From NCBI GenBank assembly GCA_024196135.1, contig JAMQCK010000492.1, positions 1 to 21,521 on the forward strand: a stretch of DNA of 21,521 nucleotides. Reading direction: 5' to 3'. The translations under genes were made by a program, and so were the position numbers. Below the pieces are notes generated by a model. That model worked only from the letters and a program-made list of their open reading frames with translations. It was not told where the DNA came from and searched no databases. This document shows, piece after piece, positions 8,730 to 17,088 of the stretch (its first letter is position 1; the number at the start of each line of letters is the position of its first letter). This DNA is from Pleurotus ostreatus/Saccharomyces cerevisiae fusant. Lineage: Eukaryota; Opisthokonta.

Positions 8730-11700
8730 TTAAGCCCTCGAACGCTTGGCGGAGCGAGTTTCGTCCTCCTGAAATCTGAAAAGGAGAGTTCAGTGCATGA
8801 CATCATAACAATCGAGCAGAAACATGAAAACTTACTGGGATAAAAGCCCATCGAGGGCATACTGAACATCCCCCACGATTGCCCGCCACTCCACGCCCCC
8901 TTCCGGCTCGCACTCCATGTCGAACCACCATTTGAGGCCCTTGAGTACGCTCAAATGGCCGTTCGGTCCATGGCACCTGAGGTCAGACCAATCGACGGGC
9001 TCGCGACGCTCACCCACCCTACCAGACCTATCGCGAGGGCGCGACTTCGGGTTGACGGCCGACCACCACGCCCACATAGCGCTTCGCCAATCGTCGACGA
9101 AGTCCTCACGCGGCTGGCTCTCGGGATGGGTAGGTGCATAGTCGGGCTCGCGCGCACGCTTGATCCATTCGCCTATCTCGGATGGGCGTTTCCTCGCCGT
9201 TGGGACTCGCTTGCCCTGTTGCGTCGCTCAGTACGTGGACTTGACAATTTACAATGGGGGTTACTTACCTCTTGATACCCATTACGCCGCTCCCAAGCCC
9301 ACCACGTTGTCGCCAGCTTATCCCACAAGCTCTTCGCTGTGCTCGCCGGCGCGACATTCTCCAATGCCAGGTTATCGACTGCGAGGGCAAACCAGTCGTC
9401 CCAGCCCGAGCGGTCCGCCTCGAAGACGCTGTTCTCGACTGCGTCGTCGCGGCTGCGCTTTTTGCCCCTGCGGGCCTGCGAGGGGCCTTGAGAGCGGTTG
9501 ACATCGCCGCCCGTCTCCTGCTGCGCCTCTTTCGCGGCATGGTCCTTACTGCGCGGCTCTGTCGCACCCGCGCGTCCGGCTGATTTCGCTTGACGCGGCC
9601 TTGTGTACTCTTGCATGCGCCCCCCTTCGTTGACCTCGGTCCGCTCGTTCACGCCTTGCCGCCCGCCCCGCGCTGGTGCATCTTGCTCATGCGATGCTTG
9701 CGTCTGCTCAGCGTCGTCAACGCGGTGGTCGTCGTCGTTCTCCGCTGCTGGAGGGGGGCTCAAGGCGAACGGGTCGGTGTTGTTTACAGGGTGAGCAACG
9801 GCGTCGCGCCGACCCTTGTCGATGTCGGCGGGGCTGGAAACACCATTGCTGAACCCACTCGTGTTGACGCGGTCGCCCGTAGCGTCATCGTAGTCGAGGT
9901 TCTCGTTGTCGCGGTTAACGGTAGCGCCGCGGCCGGTAGGGTGCACGTCGGCGGCGCCGAGAGCTGCGCCGGCGTTGACAGCGCGGCCTGCGCTATCGCA
10001 GTCGGGTATCGCGCCAGCGTTGTTGAGCGTACCCGAGTCTACGTTGGGGGGCGGCGTCGGTGTCGTAGAGGGGCGATCGGGCGGGGGTGTCAAGATGCGA
10101 GGCGTGACCTCACCCCAAAGCGGATCACCCCTCGTCAACAAGCCTTGGCTCGCAAGCTCTGCGCGTAGCGTAGACTGCACGCGCGATATCTCCTCTTGGC
10201 GTTTGAACTCGTACATCGACATGCCTTCGATTTCGTCTAAGAGGGTCTCGCGCGTCTCGGGGCGCATGCGCGACATCCGGTCGCGCAGGAAACTGGAGAA
10301 CTCCCTGCCCTTCGTGTCGTGCAGAGGTACGCCGTACTCGTCGATGGGAATGTTTGCCGAGGACCTGCGAGCGCGTATGAGCTCGCGCTGGCGCTCTCTG
10401 AGGACGCGCGCAAGTGGGACTTCTTGTTCGTCCTCGTCCCCATCTTCATCCTCATCGTCGTCGTCGAGCTGTGGACCGTCCGATTCCTCTGACGTCTCGC
10501 CATCAGTAAGCTCTTGCGCGTCGATGTTTTTTCGTTGTTTGCGCGTGAGGCGCTTTGAGCGGCGACGTCGAGAGCTCGCAGGTGCGGTCGTGGGCTCCTC
10601 GGCGCTGTTAGTTGAATTGACCTGCGCGCCAACGTTTGGGTCGGCCTCAGCGCCGGCGCCATGTCCCTCGACCTGGCCACCATCGCCCGCAGGTCTTGAC
10701 TCGCCCTCATCCCGCTCGCCATCATTCCCGCGCCCGGGATCGTCGTCTGTGGCCATAGGGGCGCCCTCCTGCGATTGCCCCTCTGCGTCCTTCGCCGAAC
10801 GCTGAGAACGTCGTTGAGCGCGCTCGAGCTCCGCGGAATCCTCTGATGTACGTTAGCATGACCCCGGCCAGCCTTGACAAAGGTACGTACCGTTAGTGAG
10901 CATAAGAAAGCGCACGAAATGGTAGAGGAAGACGTCGGTGTAGTTATCGGGCTCGAAATCGGGTAATTTGAGGCTGCCCTCGCTCGGTATAGTCCGCCCG
11001 ACGTCCACCCTATGGAAATGTGAGCAACGCGCAGGGGAAGAAGGGAAGGTAAGACTCACGACGTGACTTGCATGCCCTCGCCCTCCTTCATTGCCGGTCG
11101 CCCGAGTAAGACTGTCGCGACGGTCATATTGCACATGCGAAGCACTTCGATGAGCAAGGGCTCAAGGAGCGCGGCGAGGTTCGCTCGGCAGCTAAGGATG
11201 GTGAGCCTGCAGTAAAATTGCTAAGCGAGACCGACTTACAGCTGGGCTGTCTCAGCTGACACCTCGCCTTCCTCCGAGATCCCTTCACGCTTCGCGACTT
11301 CCTTCTGATACGCTTCCTCGACGAGTTCGCGTACTCTCTTCTTGACCTCTTCATCCTGCTTGTCGTACAACTCTCGAGCGACCTCGACGCGATAGGTGAG
11401 CTCTTGAGTTGCAGGCTTGCCAGAGGCGGCCCAACGGCGCTTGAACTCGGGGTCGAGAACTTGACGGTACTCCGGCTGCTTCATCCATATCTTGTACTCA
11501 GGCTCGTGCCGCGCCTTCGTTCCAACAATAAGTCGGAGGGCTTGAGCGAGGAGCGAGCGAAATGGCTGCTTGTTGATGGCGTTCGCTTTCGTGCCCTGGT
11601 TTTTGAGGAAGCTACGAATTTGCTGAGGGCCTGTCAGCCTGAAATTATGTAGTCGTGATATGCTACGCACCGGTGTGGCCTTGGTCCTTGCCCCTTGCTT

Positions 11701-11961
11701 CGCCTCGGCTATGATCAGAGCTTTCTGCTCCTCTGTGGCATTGGCGGGAATTTCGGGATGGTCGTCAAAGTGGAACGGCCAGCGATCGAGGTAAGCGTCG
11801 ATGACTCCTTCAGTATAGGACACGCCGGGCTGACGCCCGTGGTCGAGGTAGCCGGGGACGTGATCGAGAAGGAATTCTTTGCGATCCTCGGGCCATATGC
11901 CGGGGTTGCCTCGCCGTTGCTGCTTGGGGGCAGAGTCTGCGTTCTTCTTTGAACGGCCCAT
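8730..11961 (-). CDS. 995-aa element-borne protein of a conserved-looking basidiomycete type, unknown function
   Basis: Six exons, 11961-11240, 11206-11060, 11009-10891, 10842-9269, 9215-8836 and 8775-8730, join in phase. The start is the ATG at 11961. Residues 1-240 are basic, helical and Trp-containing. Residues 241-329 contain LAALLEPLLIEVLRMCNMTV, a Gly-Arg-Pro turn and a F..Y..V.LYHFVRFL-like helix. From memory this pattern recurs in a large uncharacterised Agaricomycete family. About 330-800 is disordered and acidic. Residues 807-981 form a second ordered, Trp-rich module (GWDDWFALAVDN; TTWWAWERRNG; MWAWWSAVNP), and the end is a basic RSAKRSRA tail that could act in nuclear import. The intron at 11207-11239 is only 33 nt, and a 36-nt in-frame stretch (near 11634-11669) could be another intron or coding. 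It lies inside the transposon, next to the left repeat, and is probably an accessory factor of the element. No enzymatic motif is visible. Confidence 0.72.
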
Positions 11962-12197
11962 GGTGAAGAAGGGGGTGGGGGTGAACGAACGCGCGGGGGG
12001 ACCTGGGAGACGGTAGGAGGCAGCGTAGCAACGCGCTTGTCACACGTGTGACCGGACGCGCTGCGCCCGCAACATACCACCTGCCTTTGTTAGAAGGGCA
12101 GCTTCAAGCCCTCACAAGGGCGAGTGGACTCCAGCTGGACATGAGACATTGCATGTATTCATTCATTCACAAGAATCAACAAAACATAACGCACACC
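11962..12197. promoter_or_regulatory. Probable promoter region of the 995-aa gene
   Basis: This 236-bp spacer lies between the start of the 995-aa gene and the stop of the 435-aa gene, both on the minus strand. It must hold the upstream control of the first and the 3' end of the second. No sharp TATA box or other motif stands out. Confidence 0.35.
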
Positions 12198-13608
12198 CTA
12201 TGTACGAGAGACAATAGCAGTCCACGCTTCACGAGAATCAGCGACTTCGATATACGCGTCGAGCCCTTCAGCCTCAAGCTCAGCGAGGCGGCGCTCGGCG
12301 AGATCCCTTGTAAGAATGTTAGCATGAACATCATGTGCTACGACGATGGGTTGGACCTACCGCTTCGCGAACGTTCGTTTTGTATCGTCCGACATACACA
12401 CTACAACCCACCATCTGCGTGGGCCCACAGGCGACGCAGGGGACTCAGAGGTAGAGGCGTAGTCGAGGGAGAGGGTGGACGGGCCGAGGGATCGAGCGCT
12501 CGAGGGCGAAGTTGTAAGCGCAACTGCGCGCATCGAGGGCACCGACGGCGAAGCAGGAGGTCGCGCCGACTTGCTCGGAGAGGTCGACCTCGCCCGGGAG
12601 GCCCCCGCCGTCGCGTTCGCAGCGACGTTGAGCTTTGGCGTAGATGCCGACACCGAGAGCTGAATCGGAGGAGGGGCCTGCCGCGCGTTCCTGGCGGGGG
12701 CCTTGGTAGGCGACTTGCGTCGTCGCGGCACGGACACCTGGGCTGCAAGGTGGAGTGTGTCGTCGTCTGAGCTAGACCCCAGGCTGATGGGGCTGGCGGC
12801 TCGTGGCTTGACGGGGGAGGGATTGCGACGCGATACCTTCGCAGGTGATCGGTTTGAGCGACGCGAGGGGGCGGGAGAAGGCGGAGGGGATGGAGGAGGG
12901 GAGGGTGGGCGTCCAGCAAGCTCTTCAATAGGAACCAACAACTCGTCCTGGAGGGAGGTGACGGGGCTAAACCCAGCGCGGTAGCTTCGCCCTAGGCGAG
13001 CAAAGGGGGAGGAGGTGGCGGGCGCGCGCGGTTGCTCATCCGCACGCTGCTTGGTCGGCGCGGGCACGCGCGGCTGCTGCTCCACACGCCGCCTGTTCTC
13101 CTTGGCGCGCTGCTCCCCCTCGACCGCCGCGCGTTGCTTCTCTTCGATCGCATGCCGCTCCTCCTCGGCCGCACGCTCCTTCGCCTTTGCCTTCGCGGTG
13201 TCCGCCCGCAGCTGAGCCAGTCTCTGGAATAGCTCCCCCTCGTTGACGCGAACCTTGTTGTCGGTCTTTATATTGCGTTCCAGCCGCCAGTCGACGTACG
13301 CGGGGATGGTTGCGTCGTCACTGCAGGGAGGGGGTGGTGTCAGATGCGTGTGGTCCATGAGGCATTGCTCCTCCCAGATATGAAAGGCCTCCGCTATGGT
13401 GTCGCACGACTGACTGTAGACACCGCGGGGGACCCTATTCCTGCGTCAACATGTCAGTAAAAAACATCGCATGCGGCGCGGGCACGCACTTGTCAACGTA
13501 GATGCCCGCATGCGGCCCCTCGAGGACGATCTGGCATCTGAGGCCGGTACGCGATCCCGGGGCCGTTGTCGTAAAGAAACGGCCACGGCAGCACAGGTCG
13601 TAGATCAT
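12198..13608 (-). CDS. 435-aa element-borne protein with coiled middle and intron-split C-terminal module; unknown function
   Basis: Three exons, 13608-13490, 13440-12361 and 12306-12198, with introns of 49 and 54 nt (the second has a CTAAC branch site). The ATG at 13608 begins MIYDLCCRGRFF. Residues 1-65 (LEGPHAGIYVDK... RGVYSQSCDTIAEAFHIWEEQC) have the spacing of a small alpha/beta fold. They loosely recall the N-terminal hybrid-binding domain of RNase H1, but this is weak. About 90-150 is Ala/Glu/Lys/Arg-rich and likely a coiled coil. About 155-380 is Ser/Pro/Arg-rich and disordered, with several basic clusters. The last 55 residues, WWVVVCMSDDTKRTFAKR joined across the intron to a DLAERRLAELEAEGLDAY helix, look like a small beta-alpha module. 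The long open frame conceals this module because the first reading ends at the intron. Its position in the transposon suggests nucleic-acid or transposase-complex work, but no function is known. Confidence 0.68.
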
Positions 13609-13783
13609 GCTGGGGGTGAAGGGCAGTCGGAGGGATGGTGGGAGGAGGCAGGACTTGCCGCAGGCGATGCGGAACTTGATGTTCCCACGTTCGGCTTTTT
13701 CCGCGCCAGAAGTTCAATCATTTGCGAACGAGAACATATACACGGATTCTGACTAGATAGAAGCAATGTATATATCCAATCCT

Positions 13784-14304
13784 CTAATCCTCGTCTGCAT
13801 CCCATGACTCTGAAGACTCGGGCGAATCTAAATGTGCATCCTCGAACGCTTCGCGCAGCTCGTCGTCCTCCCAGTCCTCCAACAATAGCCCACGCGGTAT
13901 CTCAGCACGAGCTGCGGGCGACAGCTGCGGGACGAAATGTGCACGGAAGCCATCAACGCCGTGCTTTTCGATATACGCCCTGGAGAGTATCAGCAAATAG
14001 ATCGTATTGAGCTTCAAGGCGCAGCACGCACTTTCTATAGAGATTCAGGCGACGTATATGAAGTCCATGGGCATGCAGCGTGCGGTATGAAAGCACGGCA
14101 CGATAGTGTGCTCTTCGTGCCCTGGCGTTGGTGTGATACACCTCTTTACCGCGCTCGCGGGCTTTTGCACGTAAGCGCTCTTTATTGCTAGCAAAGTCAG
14201 GCCGCCAATGTGGTGACGACAAACGACAAGACATACCGCTCGTAATACGCCTTCTTCGAGGCGCGTCTGCGCTCGGGGTCTCGATTCTCCGTCCTCTTGG
14301 GCAT
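13784..14304 (-). CDS. 139-aa small basic protein, element-borne
   Basis: Three exons, 14304-14237, 14187-14032 and 13979-13784, with introns of 49 and 52 nt (GTATGT..TTGCTAG and GTGCGT..CTCCAG). The start is the ATG at 14304 (MPKRTENRDPERRRASKKAY). The N-terminal 60 residues are strongly basic and helical (YYERNKERLRAKARERGKEVY), like short DNA- or RNA-binding helices. The C-terminal half is acidic and ends in SWDADED. Many fungal repeat-associated small proteins share the N-terminal R.R.YYE.N.E.R..KAR style, but I cannot name a family. It is the middle cargo gene, on the same strand as its neighbours, 175 bp upstream of the 435-aa gene. Confidence 0.62.
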
Positions 14305-14907
14305 GGGAATGGCAGAGAGAGAAGTACGACTTACGTGCGGCGCCCGCAAGCTGCATATGTGGCGTCATCAGAATTCGGCCGAGCGGCGGCAATTGTGTTA
14401 TTTGGGACCGTGATCGTGTTCTTTAGGACCGTGATCGTGTTCTTTGGGACCGCCTGATTTTGTGGCGTTGCCTTCATTGCGCTTTTCTGTACAATCAACA
14501 ACTCAGATGGCAATGGCAACATCTGCAATGAGTAAGAAGAGGAAAAAGGCGTGTTTGGAAAGGAGTTCGGGCTGCGTGATCTGAAACGATCGGTGCACTC
14601 TCACCATAGCGAGTATGCTGGACAAGCTTGGTTTGATGCTCGACTCAACTCTACCAATGCCATATGTATGTGAACTTCAAGAACCCAGCAATTATATCAG
14701 ACCTTTTTACACTCTGTATAGCACGCCCTTGCACCAATTATTGATTTCTGGCTGTGTTTGTAGCTACGAAATGCTTGTTAAATCAGCCTCTCGCATCGTC
14801 AAGCGCAACCCCTTGGCTATCGCAGCGCTCATTACGCATCGTAACTTTCTCGAGTCTTTTTCAGACAGCGGCTTCAATATGCAAGTGATATCGTCATTCA
14901 AAAGTAT
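14305..14907. other. Intergenic region with a short tandem repeat, no supported gene
   Basis: This 603-bp, relatively AT-rich spacer lies between the 139-aa gene start and the TET/JBP stop. A 98-codon plus-strand frame at 14615-14911 has no homology that I recognise and no splice or context support, so it is not called. The stretch holds the promoter of the 139-aa gene and the 3' end of TET2. Confidence 0.5.
14401..14452. repeat. Direct repeat, unit about 21 bp, 2.3 copies
   Basis: GGGACCGTGATCGTGTTCTTT occurs twice in tandem with one change (A for G at the unit border) and a third partial GGGACCG. It lies upstream of the minus-strand 139-aa gene and may be a simple minisatellite or a repeated regulatory site. 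Confidence 0.85.
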
Positions 14908-16864
14908 CTAGCGCTTCGCACCCAATGTATGTACGACCTCCTTCGCCGCCGCCTGCAAGTCGTCCACCTTCGACCAAAGCGCCACGCCCTTTTGCCACCG
15001 CTGGGCGTTGTCCCGCCGCGCAGCCCTTCGCCCCTCCGCCGAGAGCGAGGAGTAATACTGCTCGTCGAGGCGACACCCGTGCTGCACCCAGCGGAAGATC
15101 GCGCCGGCGGTGTACTGGGTGACGCTGTAGCGCGTTTCTTCGGGCGCTATTTCCGTATTCGAATGCGTGATGATGGCCGAGGGTATAAGTATGGTCGAAC
15201 CGGGGGGAAAGCGAATGACCAGCCCGCATTCCCAAAGGACAAGGTGCCCTCCGCGGTCCGGGTTGAATTTGCCGAGGGCTGTGATGGCGCACCAGCCGAA
15301 GGGCAGGTTGCCAAAGTCGCGGTGCTTGTAGCAGACGGTGCGCGGCCCGAAGTTGATTGTAATGCAGGCCCACACGCTGCGGGGGAAGTTCTGTTGCAGG
15401 TCGGGGTTGTTATCGAAAAGCTGGCGCATGTGGTCGGCGTAGAAGGCCCAGAGGAGGGGCGCCCAGTTGTGAAATACGGCTGTGGAAGGTAAGGATGTAG
15501 AACGGCGTGGGGCGGGGTACTTACAGGATGCGAAGTGTGCGACTCGGACCATCGCAGATAAGTTAATGAGAAACAGAAGAACTTTGGTCATGCCCGGGGA
15601 GTGCTTGAGCGTCCCCGGGGCCTACAGCCGGGCGGCCTGCATCAATAAGCTGCGGTCTGAAAGGTGTAGGGCCTGCTCACCGTCTGCCCCCCTCCATGCG
15701 ACGTCCCCTGCGCCTCGGCACCAAACTGACCTCGGCGATGCTCCTGCGACTCCTTGGGGAACTTGACGTGCTCGCCGGACTTGGCGATGTGCTCGGCGAG
15801 GTTCTCATGGACGGTGTCCCAGTCTGCGTCGTTCGGGCGGCCGGCGAGGACGCCAAAGATGCGCCCGTCCGGCGCGGCGAGGCCCATGGTCTGCCTAAGG
15901 TGCAGTGAGCATCTAGCCACCGTTAACCAAGGGCGAGCACTCACCTGCCGTCCCAATCAATCAGCCTCATACCCTTCACCTTCGCCTTCGGCCCGACGAG
16001 ATCCTCCAGCACATAGCGCTCCTCCTCGCGCTCGCCGCGTTTGGCGGTGAAGCCGGTGCTCGCGACGGGCTGCTCGTCCCAGTCCAAGGGCACGCTCTCA
16101 AACGTCGCGTTCGCCAGGTGGCGGGCGTTGCGGAGAAGGGCCGCAGGCGGATGTGCGAAGTTTCCCTCAGCTTCGCCGCGCTGCGCCCGGCGCTGCCGAC
16201 TCTTTCGAGAGTTCTTCTTCTTGGAGGCCTTGCGCGCCGCGCTGTTGATGGGTGGCGGGGGTGGCGGCGGCGTTGCGCGCGCTTCGTTGGGGTCTTGGGA
16301 TGAACTCCGCGGGCGTTTGGCCGCGCTAGGTTCGGGGGAGGCTGGGCGGGAGTTCGAGGGAGTGGGGGGCGCGGAAGACAGCGGGGAAGACGTGTTCGAG
16401 GGGGGTGCTTGATCGGGCTGCCAGCTCTCGCCCACGTCGGCGCCTATGGGGTCGTCCTCGTCTTGCTCGGCTCCCTCCGCGTAGTAGTTAGCCAGGAGGC
16501 CGTCGAGGTCGAAGTCGGGGTTGTTGATCGTATAGTAGTTGCTAAACGACGCGCCAGAGCGCGTCGCACGAAGCTCGACATGGCCTAGCGATCATGTCAG
16601 CTTGTTCATATGCTAAGGTATGTGGATCCGTGAACCAAGCCGCGTCGTGGCGCGAAATCACCGCGTCGCTTCGCAATCGCATAGGCTGCATGCGCATCCA
16701 ATACCTCACTGTGGGCAAAGGTGGTAGAGGCGTGGCATGCAGCCTATGCTGATTCGAGGGCAGCCGGGTGGGAGCGCGCGCACGCAGTGGCTTGGCCCTG
16801 CGGATGGCACATGTAGCTGTAGCCACGCACCTTGTAGAAGGTCGGAGACCCACTGCGATGCCAT
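14908..16864 (-). CDS. TET/JBP-family 2OG-Fe(II) dioxygenase, copy 2, apparently intact (element cargo)
   Basis: Exons 16864-16831, 16584-15945, 15894-15681, 15621-15525 and 15479-14908 give 518 aa. The family uses Fe(II), oxygen and 2-oxoglutarate to oxidise 5-methylcytosine or thymine in DNA, acting in the nucleus. Visible features are an N-terminal segment with RATRSGASFSN, a proline- and lysine-rich linker (about 60-160), the SHGGGQTAPGTLKHS signature formed across the 15681/15621 junction, iron ligands H381 and D383 (KHRDFGNL) and H434 (IITHSNTEI), and the 2OG arginine R445 (ETRYSVTQY). The start at ATG 16864 (MASQWVSDLLQ) is chosen because its donor phase fits the 246-nt first intron. 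Frame, splice sites and catalytic residues are all intact, unlike the flanking copy at 5628-7386. It is divergent from the transposase and probably co-regulated with it. A role in demethylating the element is inference. Confidence 0.88.
16679..16749. repeat. Perfect 15-bp inverted repeat (hairpin) in the first intron of TET2
   Basis: GCATAGGCTGCATGC at 16679-16693 is matched by its exact reverse complement GCATGCAGCCTATGC at 16735-16749, with a 41-bp loop. In the gene model both arms fall within the long first intron (16585-16830) of the TET/JBP gene. Confidence 0.9.
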
Positions 16865-17088
16865 TTTGGAGGCGGGGAGGGTGGCTGGTGAAGAAAGAGG
16901 GTGAGGGGTCGATGTTGATCCTTATAAAGGGCGGGTCGCGGGGGCGAAAACAAAGGCTTGTCACGCAAACGGAACAAAGGCGGGTCACAGCGTGTTGACG
17001 CGATCGAGAACGCGTCGCGTTTGTGATCACGTGCAATCCATCCGATCGCGCCGTCGCGTCAGTCCATTGTTTCCATTCCCCCACCATC
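16865..17088. promoter_or_regulatory. Bidirectional promoter region between TET2 and the KDZ transposase
   Basis: These 224 bp separate the two divergent start codons. A TATAAAG on the plus strand at 16923-16929 lies about 160 bp before the transposase ATG and could serve it. GC-rich, palindrome-like ACGCGATCG...CGCGTCGCG sequences follow at about 16998-17020. The short distance implies that both genes are exposed to the same chromatin state. Confidence 0.5.

Noticed and set aside
9906..10805. 299-codon plus-strand Ser/Arg-rich frame
   Set aside because: It is antisense to the acidic exon of the 995-aa gene. Serine runs are the complement of the GAC/GAG repeats.
14615..14911. 98-codon plus-strand frame in the AT-rich spacer
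   Set aside because: There is no recognised family, no intron support and no partner on that strand. Its length is within chance for a low-GC stretch.
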